Below, piece after piece: positions 23,801 through 37,064 of a stretch of 64,000 bases of DNA; position 1 is the first letter of the stretch, and every line of letters begins with the position of its first letter. Source of the DNA: Spirodela intermedia (lineage: Eukaryota > Streptophyta > Magnoliopsida > Alismatales > Araceae). The notes under the pieces are model-generated. The model ran no database searches. It was not told the DNA's origin and saw only the letters and a list, made by a program, of their open reading frames with translations. The position numbers and the translations under genes are program-made. The stretch lies in assembly GCA_902729315.2 (NCBI GenBank), contig LR746279.1:3380001-3444000 (forward strand). Direction: 5' to 3'.

Positions 23801-26800
23801 CTGAATAGCGAGGAAAATGCTTCAATAATTGACACTATTCCATAAAACCTTCGGTTGGTCAAGGGCTCACCACGACTATAGCGAATTAAGGCAACAAAGG
23901 CTAGGTAAAATAAAACTAAAGAAAAGATAAACATGTATCCAATGGCAAGAGTTGTAACATCAGATAGGCGTGATGACTCAGCGCCCTTAATCATATCAGC
24001 AGCAGGAGGAGCATTGACCATATTAGTCACTTCTTGCAATCCAGTATTATTTTGCAGGGACTCAGAAACAGCCTCCATAACATGCCCAGCGAGGTGCTCA
24101 CTGTCAGATAAGTTCTTCACAGTTGTCAGTGTGTTCTTTACTGTCGCATTAGCAAAAGAGAGTGCAGATTCTGAAAGAGGCATGAAAGTTGACAACGGAC
24201 TACTGGATGACGAGAAGAACCAAGAGAAAAAGTAGAGAACCATCCGCCCAAAGGTAAAGGGGATAAAAATCACAACACCAAGGAAAATCGCGTTGCTTGC
24301 CAGAACCTGTCAGTTGACGGACAAGTAAAATTACTTAGAATCACAAGTTAGAATACAGTGAAAATGGGCAAGGTAGAATCAAATAAAATGATGATATTCA
24401 AAAGTAATTACTTTCCAATAAGAATCACAGGCTACACGTGGAAAATATAATAAGAATTCATGAATCAGCGAACCTTTATCCTCCCACATTCTTTCAGTGA
24501 TGTAGAATAACCATTTCACAGAACCCCCATATTCAATGCAAACTACATGCAAATGCCACTTCATCTTTGCGTTTGCAAAAGAACAATCCACATTCTTATA
24601 CTTATTTACTTTTTTTATTAATAGACTAGCCAGACTGTAAAAAAATGCTAATATTTTTCAACACGCATGCATTGCAATATAAAATTAAAGCACAGCAAAT
24701 CATTGACATATAACTCTTAAGAGTAACTATAATTCCAAAGGTAAAAGTGCTATATTATGATCTAAACTTGAGAAATATAGTATAATTATGATTAAATACG
24801 ACATGCCAGGTAGGCATTGCAGAAATGATGGTATTGGATCCCGCTAAGACAACCAAAGTGTGCATGAAATGCCCACTACATCTACACAATCACTACTAGG
24901 ACAGGAAGATGGATGAACAATGCAAGATATTATCCAACCTCAAATGAGCTTAACTGGTAAATTTTACTTTTTTCTAGATGCATATCTTCTAACATTAGCC
25001 ATATCCAAGATAAAATATTCACATAGTTTCTAAACTTCAAAAAGTGAACACAAAAAGAAACTAATATATTGACAGGAACTTCAGAAACTAACTGTTGACC
25101 TGATCGTTTTGGCATGTAGAGCACAAAAACTTCAAAAAATTATCATACACTCACCGTTATAGCATTTTCAACCAAATGAAAGACAGGACCTTGCATGCCG
25201 ACCAACTCATCAAAAGGTACATCTTCAGCACCATCAGCATCGTCTAGTCCATCAAACATTTGTTCAACATGTGCTTCAAGACGTGCAGCCTGCATTTCTA
25301 GCTGAGCAGCTACATTTTCTGCATTTCTTCTGATCATCTGACCAGCACCAGCAATTCCTCGTGCCCCACCAACATCTTCAACATTTCCATCTCCCCCATT
25401 AATCATATTTGGTTGACCAGGAGGTCTTCTCAAAGCACGAGCACCATGTCTTTCTTGAACATCCTCATCCCTCTCAGCATCATGCCCAGCCAGTTCACGA
25501 AGATGTCTAAAGTAATCTCTCAAAGAAGTAGCTCCGAGGAATATGAACACAATGCTCGCCGATAGTAAAAAGCCATGCAGGCAGTCAGTAAGAATCAAAG
25601 GTGTAGATATGTGACTCAGAAACAGCATCTGTGCTTCACCAAGGCTTCTCACAAATGCCAAACGCCATATCCAGAATGTAATGAAAGGTATTATGAGAAG
25701 CCAAACCGAAAGTACGAAAGCCAATCGTAGAAAGAATTGTAGAACAGAGCATGCTTTCATGGCCATTCCAATCAAAAATTCCCGAAAGGGCAACCTAGCA
25801 GGGGCGTCGTCAGCATAGAGCGGAGAGAATGAAAATGGATGCTTGCAGACCTGCACAGGTTTCGACACATTGCTCTTAACAATTAATCAAGGAACATACG
25901 AGGTCAAGTAATAAACTAAGAGCCATGACACAAAACACCAGAAACCATCAAATATTTTCAGAAGACAGTACGAAGCCTCAAATATAATATGCGGCAACAC
26001 AACGCAATTAACTCAATAATGCGATTACGTTTCAGACGGGGGCAATCAGAAGATAATTAAAAGCATACGAAGCTTAAGTATCGTACTCGTGAGTTTTGCG
26101 TCCTGTATGTTAAAAATAAGTTATCTCTAAGGTTGTTCAAAGGAGAGAGGATAACCTCACTTTTATTTGCATCTAAAGACAACGACATGGGAATCACTTC
26201 CGTAATGAGGCTTCGAGAGGAGAGAAAAAATGCCCCGGAGAAAGCCAAAGCACACAGAGAAACAACCAGCTAGGTTTTGGTTTCTTGCATTATTCATCTT
26301 TCAAGGGAAGCGCCCAAGAATTACCAAACAGAGATTTTGAAAAGAAAAGTAAATTCATCCTCAACTATGGTGTCTTCCGTATTCCGTGTTCAAGTACCAG
26401 CAAGGACTCATATAGAATAACCCCAAAGCAAAATTTCAAGAATAAGAACAGCGATCAAGAGATAACCGGCAAAATAAATACACGAGCAAAAACCTAATTC
26501 CAAACGAAAGGAAAAACAATTTCCTCAAAAATCAGACCACAGGAAACCTAAACAGACGAGTCCACAATCCAACGAATGTAAAAGGAATAGAAATAAAGGG
26601 TTCCCAATCTAACCTCGCAGTGCCGGGCGTTGCTGTGATCGAGCCACTGTAGGAGGCAGTGCTCGTGCACATACTTGATGCTACCGCTGCAGGCGCACGG
26701 ATAACGCAGCGGCCTCTCGACATCCGCGGGATTCCGGCAGATCCTGCACACGTCCCCCTCGTCGTCATCGTCGACCACGGCAGCCAGAGAAGACCCAACG

Positions 26801-26892
26801 GCAGCGGGCACCGGACCCTCCCCGTCCCCAGCCCGCCCCTCCTCGTCCCTCATATCGGGGCCAGCTGCTGCGATCTCCACGGGCGCCTCCAT
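20848..26892 (-). CDS. SUD1: SUD1/DOA10-type membrane E3 ubiquitin ligase
   Basis: Exons in transcript order: 26614-26892, 25155-25850, 23548-24306, 23246-23457, 22767-23147, 21962-22119, 21710-21873, 21488-21634, 20848-21393. These join in frame to 1113 aa (Arabidopsis SUD1 is about 1108). The N-terminus has an acidic stretch, then a RING-CH finger (C49, C52, C66, C68, H76, C79, C92, C95). Many membrane segments follow, as in the roughly 14-TM DOA10/TEB4 family. The protein sits in the ER membrane and ubiquitinates proteins for degradation; in Arabidopsis it influences HMG-CoA reductase activity and cuticle formation. The C-terminus (last about 35 aa) is His/Gln/Asp-rich with DHHHHTLQHVEQQ. 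The start MEAPVEI is chosen because it immediately precedes the acidic/RING region; the frame is open further upstream. Exons 1 and 7-9 are GC-rich, and the middle exons are AT-rich. Confidence 0.93.
21664..21690. repeat. (GAA)n tract in SUD1 intron
   Basis: About nine GAA units lie in the intron between the coding exons 21710-21873 and 21488-21634. On the coding strand this is a TTC-rich pyrimidine tract before the acceptor at 21635-21636. It is probably length-polymorphic. Confidence 0.9.
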
Positions 26893-27126
26893 CGCGAAGG
26901 GGGAGCGAAGCCGGTCAGCGGAGAAGAACCTCCGACCGAACCTCCCACCGAACCTCCCACCGAACGGAAGAGAGGAAATGAAAACTAGTGAAATACAAAA
27001 TACATATAGAGATGGCTGCTGGACGACCCAAGCCACTACGAATTTGACACGTAACACTTTGCACAGAGAGAGAGAGAGATTAGAACGAACCATGTCGGTA
27101 TGGGTAGGCTCGGGCGTCGTCCAAGG

Positions 27127-27129
<3 letters not shown>

Positions 27130-27161
<32 letters not shown>
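27130..27161. repeat. (GA)n microsatellite upstream of SUD1
   Basis: About 16 GA units lie about 240 bp upstream of the SUD1 start codon, so within its promoter or 5' UTR (CT on the coding strand). This repeats the arrangement seen upstream of CLF. Confidence 0.95.
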
Positions 27162-27162
<1 letters not shown>

Positions 27163-27164
<2 letters not shown>

Positions 27165-28399
27165 CTCTCTCGAACCCAAACCCTGAATGCTGGGCCGGTT
27201 CGAGGTTCCGTGGCCCATTTCTCTTCCTCAGTGCGGTCCAGCCTACAGATTCGTCTCAGTTCCACCAAATGGGCCGGACCAGGGCCCTGACGAGTGGTAG
27301 ACCCCGAGCCAGGTTGACACCTCCGGCATGGCACCTGTGGCAATAGGTCATAGGAGAGAGAGGGACACTAAAGTGGTGACCAGTTGCCTACACATGAGAT
27401 TCAACTTCTCTTAGCATAGAAGTTTTTGTTCCTTTATCCATTCAATTTTATAAGGACGCGGGTGTGTATTAGTTTTCAGCCCTGACCTTCAAATTATAAT
27501 TAAAAAAATATTATTTTTATTACCACCAATTATTATACATAAAGCCACATGTAGATCAAGAAGGGAAGATTGAATTGATCAAATCTAATTTATTTAGTTT
27601 TCTCGTCTTTCTAATTTCTCACTTTTTTTTCTTAATTTCCCAAATTCAATAAATTTTATATTAATTTTGCCTATTAATTTCTCAGCTACTATGCTCTACA
27701 AGGACACTCCGCGTCCCTGAGAAATAAGTCGTGCTTGATGAATATAAATTTTTTTTCACTAGGGTGGCAACTCAAAAAAGAAAAAAGGGTGTTGATGAAT
27801 TATTATATTTTGATGAAGAAATTGATTGATTACTTATGATTTCTAGGTTACAACCCTTTAAACGTTCAGATACTTCTAGTTGATTTTCAGTTGGGATGAA
27901 ATTATCTCTTGATCAGTTTGCAATCTCAACTTCAACCATGTGATTGTCATCGGAGCTTTTGAATTTCAATCTAAAATCTTCTTGGAGTGGCATGAAAGCA
28001 CTATAGATAATAGATAATTGGGTGAGTCTTTGTTTTAAATGGGCAAGAAATGCTTGATTTATACGTTTAATTTTGATTTTTCCCTTTAAAGAAAGGATTT
28101 TTGGTATATAAGAGAAATAATAGCGTTCGTGCAGTCGTGCTGTGGACCCGTCGTTGTACCCATTCTTTCTAGGGCATGAAGAGGAAGGATCCGGGCTTTG
28201 AGCCAATCTGGGCTCTGGAAGAAGTCAGCCCCAAGGTCATTCTGTGAAGAAGGCTACTAAACATGGAGGCCTGATCATATCCGAGGCTTATTTCGAAGAG
28301 AAGACATGGAAGACAGAGGAGGTGGTGACGTAGAGTAGACCACATATATGCACAGCCACGTTAACAGCCCTACAAGCGAGAGAGTGAGAGGAAGGGGAG
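27163..28399. other. Intergenic region upstream of SUD1, no gene seen
   Basis: A GC-rich part to about 27360 probably belongs to the SUD1 promoter. After that the sequence is AT-rich. A 97-codon frame on the minus strand (27913-28206) has no recognisable domain and atypical composition. I see no RNA gene. Confidence 0.4.
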
Positions 28400-28723
28400 T
28401 CAGATGGCCACGGACAGGAGGCTCTGGAGGCTGCCGTCGTCCAACGCCGCCGCCCGGCGTCGCCCCACGCCGTCGGCGCCGTCAAGTTCGTCCTGCAGCA
28501 GGCGGAGCGCCCGCCGGTACCGCGGGACGCGGGCGGCGACAATCCGTCGGAGGCGGAAGAGAAGCAGCGACGTAGCGGCGACGGTGGCGTTGCACATGCC
28601 AGGCAGCTGCCGGGCAAGCGGAAGGTAGATGTTGAAGGGCCACAGAAGAGGCGATAACCGGAAGAGCAGCTGCAGGAGAGGCCTCTTCACCACCACCGCC
28701 CCCGCCAAGAAGTGGATCGCCAT
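28400..28723 (-). CDS. Small hypothetical protein (107 aa)
   Basis: This is a GC-rich single-exon frame beginning MAIHFLAGAVVVKRP at ATG 28723-28721 and ending SLQSLLSVAI. The first half is hydrophobic and Leu-rich with Pro/Arg, suggesting one membrane-associated helix or a targeting sequence. The second half is Arg/Ala-rich. Codon composition resembles the GC-rich exons of RD21 next to it. A TATAAGAA word lies only about 35 bp upstream of the ATG, which would leave an unusually short leader. I do not recognise the family, and other frames of this GC-rich block are also open, so it may be spurious. Confidence 0.4.
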   Translation of the reverse strand: MAIHFLAGAVVVKRPLLQLLFRLSPLLWPFNIYLPLARQLPGMCNATVAATSLLLFRLRRIVAARVPRYRRALRLLQDELDGADGVGRRRAAALDDGSLQSLLSVAI

Positions 28724-29219
28724 TACTACCCCCACACCTCTCGGCGCTCCCTTCCATTCTTATACTAGATGGGTAGTTTCTCCCCCCCTTCCTCTCTCTC
28801 ACTCGCTCACTTTCTCGCTCTACGGACAGTGCCGGCGAGAGCCAGCGGAGGTGACTCGAGGCGGGTACAAGAAGGACATACGTACAATTATTAAGTTTCC
28901 CTTTGGGCCGAAAGCATTGAGGACACCTCAGAAACGAACCCATGAATAATTTGCCAAGAATCAGGGGTTTATTGAAAACTAGTGGAGAAACTAACGAAGA
29001 TTAGAAATTCTTCAATAATGAGAGACAGAGCGTGGGGGGGTGGGGGACAGATAGGCGGCCTTCATGTTGATGATGACAGAGATGACGACGACTCGAAGAG
29101 ATAAATAGAGATAAATCCAAATGGGAATATGTACAGATCAAATGGAGACTTCTCCCCGCTACGGAATAGCTCATCTACCTTCCGGTCATGCCTTCCTCAG
29201 GTCGCCGTCCCTGGGTTCT
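28724..29219. other. Spacer between small ORF and RD21 3' end
   Basis: I see no gene here. A GA/G-rich run lies near 29020-29045. The RD21 3' UTR and polyadenylation site are expected in the right part. Confidence 0.4.
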
Positions 29220-31529
<2,310 letters not shown>

Positions 31530-31639
31530 GAATCCCTCCCTCGTTCCTGCTACGTTCTTCCAAGGGCGGTGGACGCAACCAGAGAGAAGGCGGCAGGGGA
31601 AAGCAGAGATTGGGGCCGTGGAAGAGCAGGATGGGGCCG

Positions 31640-31660
31640 GGCTTGTTTATATAGACGTGG
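31640..31660 (-). promoter_or_regulatory. TATA box and ACGT element of RD21
   Basis: On the minus strand TATATAAA (31653-31646) lies about 117 bp upstream of the ATG, giving an expected leader of about 85-90 nt. Directly upstream of it is CCACGTC (about 31660-31654), an ACGT-core word of the kind bound by bZIP factors. That would fit the stress induction known for RD21. Confidence 0.6.
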
Positions 31661-32630
31661 TGGGAGCAGGATGGGGTCACCATTCTGCGCGTCTCATTCT
31701 GCCCAAATTCCTGTACGTTGATGTGTGTGGAACTCCTCTGGGCGGTGCAATCACCGGGCGGTAGGGGGATCTGGAAAAGGGAAGGGATTCATCACGTCTC
31801 GCTGGAAGGATCAGATTGGAGAACGGAAGTTGCAATTGCAAAAAAGCTGATGAAAACGTTTTATTAAAAAAATGTATAATTTACGAAATAGTGCTTTGAC
31901 AAGTGTCCACCTGTAATTAGAAAATAAAAGAAATAGAACCCATGTTGGTAATAAAATAGAAAATAGGGAGAAAAGGGCAAACATAAAAAAATGTTAGAGA
32001 AAAATATGGGGTAGCGCGCAAATCGAGGAAGTCGCAGGAGTCCAGTTCGCCCATCCGTTTCTCTCCCCTTTTGTCGCCTCATCTCTCTCTCTCTCTCCTC
32101 TTTTCTCGCGTCATTCTTTCTCTCTCTTTCTCTCTCTCTCTCTCCTCCCGCATACGTCTCCATCGAACGATGGACTGCTAATCCCTGTGTGGTGAGAGCG
32201 ACACCCTCGTCCATTTCCTACCCTGATAAAGATATATTTCCGCAAAAAGCCTTACTTTAGGATGTCGGATCGTCCAAGAGTAGAAAACAAATAATTCCGG
32301 AATCCGAACCCGACAACGACCCGGTAACTTTCCCAGTCAAGTAGCCGTCTCGAACAGAGTCCATTCAATCTCGCTGGGATCCGCGTTTCGAGGTAATGAC
32401 GTGGCTGATGCCAATTGGTTGAAGCTACTGGCGCGAGTCCCGGCGCTCAGGGCGGCGCCGATCAAAGGGAAGGATGGCCTAATCCGCTCGGTGGAAGAGA
32501 CGTGGACGACAATATCACCGTCTAAAGGCTAAACCTGGCCGTTACTCGATTGGACGGACGGAAATGCCCCCGATTCCCTCCAGACGAAGAAACCGCCCGG
32601 ATCAAAGATGGACGGCGGAGCAATGGGATG
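31661..32630. other. RD21 upstream region, low complexity, no gene seen
   Basis: The stretch contains AT-rich sequence and CT-rich runs at about 32083-32100 and 32110-32145. Open frames here are low-complexity Arg/Glu repeats from the CT tract and are not credible proteins. Confidence 0.45.
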
Positions 32631-32637
32631 GTTAACG

Positions 32638-32677
32638 CCACGTGGCCGCGTATCTCCAATGCTTATGAGATATAAAG
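32638..32677 (+). promoter_or_regulatory. G-box plus TATA box without an obvious gene
   Basis: CCACGTGG (32638-32645) is a perfect palindromic G-box. TATAAAG starts at 32671, 25 bp later. The first ATG downstream (32733) opens a frame of eight codons. The next long frame (32749-33081, 110 codons) is basic, Gly/Arg-rich and unrecognised. This could drive a non-coding transcript, a lost gene or nothing. Confidence 0.4.
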
Positions 32678-33170
32678 CGAACGATATAAGGAACTGCCCA
32701 AAATCATTTCATCCCAGCAACTACGCGGACCAATGAGCGCGCACATGAATGGAATTTAGAGCGGCGGATGGGGACACCCAGCGTGAAGAGCATGAGGAAT
32801 CATCACGTCGGGAGTTGACCGGACCCCAAAGGGTCCGAGTGGGCTCGAGCCTGGGCGCAAAAGTATGGACCGAGCCGAGCCCTGGCCCGGGCCATGGACC
32901 AGGTTCGTGGGAATATGGGAAGCGAAAGGGACGGGTGCGTGCGGTGGCAGCATCCATCGGGGTAATCGCGACAGCGATCGGCTTTCACGGCGGGAGCTGG
33001 TCCGACGGGATCCGTTTTGTCGTCTTACGGTGGCGCGTGAAAAGCGGTGCTCACGAGGCGAAGGTTAGTATGCCGCATTGACCGGCGCGTTCGGGATCGT
33101 CCGGTTGCTTGATAGCAATGGAACGAAGGTATTGCTATCAATAGCTCTCCGTGTCTCTGTGTCTCTCAGT

Positions 33171-33395
33171 CTTCACACACGCACACTTGAAACGGGGAAC
33201 TCACTTGTAGAGACTTCTCTCTCTCTCTCTCACTCTCACTCTTCACATACGCACGCCTGAAATGGGCAACTCACTTCTAGAGACTCTTTTCCTCTCTTTG
33301 TCTCCCTCTCTCTCTCTCTCTCTCACTCTCACTCTTCACACACGCACACTTGAAATGGGCAACTCACTTGTATAGACTCTTTTCCTCTCTTCCCC
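33171..33395. repeat. Three-copy tandem repeat with CT tracts
   Basis: The block CTTCACACACGCACACTTGA, then AAxxGGGxAACTCACTTxTA, then a CT tract, occurs starting near 33171, 33241 and 33333. The spacing varies because the CT tracts differ in length. Confidence 0.8.
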
Positions 33396-34700
33396 CCTTA
33401 CGCTTGAGAGCATGCATGCCTAAAATTGGCATTTGATAGGACGCCCATTGCAGGTTGCAAACTCAAAAATAAAAATGAGTAGCCAATTTTTGGTTTTCAT
33501 AATATTTTAAATAAAAATGTGCACAATTGATGATGATTGGATTAGTAGGGAGTGAAGGCATATCTACCTTACTCAAAAAAATTATAGTTACTTACCACGA
33601 AAAGTGGATAAATGTCACTTGTATACTCATCATAATGAGGATTTATGTTTATACTCTTTAGTATTGTCTTAAGAGATATTTTGGAGAGCTCTTTCTTTGG
33701 ATTGATTTCATAGCTAAGCCTCTTTGAGTTACATGGAATAAAAAATCCTCTATGGTTATATTGCACATAAATATCGTACGCCAATGTCATAAATATCTAG
33801 GAAAGTTAACTAGATGGTTTTTTCAGTTGAATAGAGCATTATATCAAATAAATAAATAAAATTTTGACCATTTTCATGCACGAACAAATTCTTGATAATG
33901 TGGTAATTTATTTTTTCTATAAACATTTTTCTAGCTTATATGTTCTTATTTTAATTTATATTTTTTTAATTTTTATAAAATATATTAGATTATGATAAAA
34001 TAAATTTATTTTATTACAATTTCATAGATAACAATAATGAAGGAATATAAATTAGTATATACTTGTGAAATGAGTAAAAACTTGGCAAGACTAAAGCCTC
34101 ATAAAACATTCAAATGAGGTCTAAGTATGAAATATTATAGAAATGGTATATTCAACTAGATGCAAAAATTATACATAATTAAAAAATATATTTTACTTTA
34201 AAAATAGTTATAAAAAAATGGATACATATGAGAGAGAATATAGGAGGAAACATATTTATGAAAAGATATTAACATATAGAGTTGTCTGAAAAAAAGGAAA
34301 TTTCACCTCTTAAATCCACAAGATAATTTCAATGAACAAGTTAAGTTTTGAATCCACCTAATTTGAAAACTTCAATCTATGAATACTTCTCTCGATATAA
34401 TTGACTGGGTAACGATTTTATCCACAAGCATCACATGTTTATTTGAATCCACAAGCAGATGGAAAAAATCATGTATAGGAAGAAATCATACTTCTACATT
34501 TATTCTATCAAATATAATATTGTCAAATATTCAGATCATAAGTCATTAAACATGCTTCCAATCATCAAGCTCAATCTATAAGACTAATTGTTTTTATGAC
34601 ATAAAAATGATCATATTACAGACTGTTGTGGACATCATAATATTTACAGAATATTTTACATCGAGGATCGGCAGTGCTACAGAGGCTGTGAAATTCTATG
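33396..34700. other. AT-rich intergenic region, no gene seen
   Basis: This is very AT-rich with many stops in all frames. No transposon ends, RNA genes or coding motifs were recognised. Confidence 0.45.
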
Positions 34701-34739
34701 GCAGTGCTGCAGAGAGAAGGTTGAGCATGAGGAATGGAC

Positions 34740-35338
34740 ATGGACCACCGGTGACCTGCGTCTTCTCTCACCCGGTGCCCAGGGGGGAGGAGCGGCGGCG
34801 GCCTGTCGGAGGCACAGGAGCTTGTCCGCTGTCTGCTGAGGAGGACCGGCAAGGGGAAGCAGCCGCCTGTGCCCACCCTGAACATTTTCGTGCGCGTCTT
34901 GAGGACGGAGCTGCCCTCTCCCGACATTCCCTCCTGGGACATCATCTCGAGCATCAGCCGAGCGTTAGGCGGTGGGGGTAATCGGAAGCTGAAATCGAGG
35001 ACGAGTGTGAAGACGGGGACATCGGGCGTCGCCATCTTCCAGCGATTGGACTTCTCGGGAGGTGCCGCAGCGGAGGAATTTACCCGAGCAAACTCATCTC
35101 GCAGACACGAGAAATTCCCACGACGGAGCTGCCATCTTTTGCAACGCCCTTCTTCGACCTTATCTCGAGTTTCTGGCTGACGTTCAGCAGTGGCCTTAAC
35201 CCGGCGCTGAAATGGAAGACGGGGATGAAGAGGGAGACCGTGGGCATCGGTACCTTCCTCCGCTAAGACCACTTGAGAGGTTTAGCGGCGGAGGAAGTGG
35301 AGACAGAGGTCCAATCCCATTTCGTTACGAACGAGGGG
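34740..35338 (+). pseudogene. GC-rich segment with a 218-bp duplicated unit
   Basis: This is an abrupt GC-rich island. One open frame (34869-35180) contains ELPSPDIPSWDIISS, then KLKSRTSVKTGTSG, then GGAAAEEF. A second copy 218 bp downstream reads ELPSFATPFFDLISS, then ALKWKTGMKRETVG, then GLAAEEV, in another frame and with a stop. The period is not a multiple of three, so the pair cannot be one intact repeat protein. It may be a decayed gene or gene fragment. The family is unknown. The Gypsy element is inserted at its right edge. Confidence 0.4.
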
Positions 35339-35343
35339 GGAGC

Positions 35344-35547
35344 CGTTGAGACCTTGGCATCCGAAATGGGGCCAAGGAGGAAGCGGTCTCGCAGAAATCG
35401 CCCCGGCCCAGGAACAAAGCCGGGCAGCCCGAGCGGAAACCAGTTCTGAGCCGTGTTGTTCTGGAAGCTGTGAGAGTCCGACTTATCAATAAAAGTCAGC
35501 AAGGGAGGGGGGGGGTATTTTACGTTTGAGTCAACAGGTCTTCATCA
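35344..35547 (+). repeat. 5' LTR of Gypsy element, internally deleted
   Basis: The sequence matches the two ends of the 3' LTR (GCATCCGAAATGGGGCCAAG near the start, GTTTGAGTCAACA near the end). About 455 bp present in the 3' LTR are missing after CCCGAGCGG. The first base is C instead of the expected T. Confidence 0.85.
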
Positions 35548-35549
35548 AT

Positions 35550-35561
35550 TGGTATCAGAGC
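35550..35561 (+). other. tRNA-iMet primer binding site
   Basis: TGGTATCAGAGC, the standard plant initiator-Met primer binding site, lies two bases after the 5' LTR. A second, mutated copy (TGGTATCATAGC) is at 37090-37101 because the region was duplicated. Confidence 0.85.
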
Positions 35562-37064
35562 CTCCACACCCATCTCATGGGGCCCAAACCCACTGATTCC
35601 AAGGCTCGACTCCCTCGAGAAAGAGTTGGAAGAATTCCGGTACCTCACCCGCTCCAATCAAGTAGCAAATGCTGACCAGTTTCAAGCCCTGAGGGCAGGT
35701 CAGGCAGACATACGCCAGCAATTGGGATCCATGTCTCATTAGTTGGGGGCAGTCGCACAAATCCTAGACACCATTTAGCAGCAGCTAAGAATTTCCCCCA
35801 ATCGGGCTGGCAGTCTACTCCACCCACCCATGGAACTGTCGACGGAGTGGGCTCCTAGGGAAACCAGCATGGGCCAACACCCATTTGCAACAAGTGAACC
35901 CAATCACTACGAGGAGCCATTTGTGAACCCTCATGGCCACGGCGGACTGTCCTTTCGACAGCAGCTTTGTGGTCCATTAGAACCCAAACCCCGGTGTTCT
36001 TTGAAATTTCCTATATTCTTCGGTGTCAACCCCCCAGAAGGTTGGATCTATTGAGTGGAGCTCTTATTTCTCCTCCTAGTACATGATAGGGCCCGAGCAG
36101 TTGGTGGAAGCTTGCCTCAGCATGGAAGTAAAAACCTTCCATTGGCTCCAATGGGTCAAGACTTGCCAGTCATCCTGCAGCTTGGAGGATTTGAAATACT
36201 GACCCTTGGAGCATTACGGCGACAAACGCTCAAGCTCTCTCTATCAGCAGTTTCTCGGACTTGAGTAGACAGGGACGGTGGAGGACTATCACGAGCAGTT
36301 TGAGCTCTTGTTGGACATCCTTTATGACATTCAGATGCCATTTTAGAAGAAAACTTCGTCAATGGCCTTTGAGAGGAGATTTATGCCGAAGCACACGCCG
36401 TCAACTTGTGAGGCTTAGAGGTGATTATGAGGATGACCCAATAGATTGAAACCAAACTCCAAATGCTAACAAACGGGGGACGATGTCTTGATAGGGGCCC
36501 AAGGAAAGGCTCCTTGGCATATGATGGACGCCAGCTACATGTCTCGCCGCAGGGTGTGCCAAGTAGGGATAGGGGGCAGCCTCCTAGAACAACAAATGCT
36601 GGCACTCTAGCAACCATGATCGGCGCTTTCTAGATAGATTGTCAACGTCGTTTGCATCTTATGATGATGGAAATCCAGGCCTAATGGGCCCAAGGCCTAT
36701 GATTCCATTGCAATGAGAAATTCACGCCAGGCCATCAATGCAGGCGCCAGCTTATCCTCTTGTTTACCCTAGCTGACTCTAATTATTTGTAGAGCGAAGA
36801 CCATGAGGAAGAGCTTCTCCCTGAAATTTCTTGGGTGATAGCTTGATCATTCAACTCGAAGTCACTTTACACTCACTCTCAGGCCAATCACATAGATGGA
36901 CCATGTGCTTCAAAGGGACGATCCGAGGACGCCAGGTCTCTATCCCGTTTGACATTGGCACGACATTCACCTACATCAACAGTCACCTAGCAAAGAGTTG
37001 CATCTGCCCCAGGTCAAGAAAACTCGATATTGGGTGGACTGCCCTATATCGATTGGTATTTGAT
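35562..37064 (+). pseudogene. Gypsy gag-protease block, copy 1
   Basis: Decayed gag with the family motif LKFPIFFGVNPPEGWIY (the usual KFPKFDGxxPxxWI). At the end is an aspartic protease piece, GRQVSIPFDIGTTFTYIN, where FDIGTT replaces the usual DSGST. Stops and frameshifts run throughout. The block ends where the LTR end (GTTTGAGTCAACA) begins again. Confidence 0.75.

Noticed and set aside
31864-32214. 116-codon frame upstream of RD21
   Set aside because: The translation is mainly Arg/Glu repeats from CT/GA tracts.
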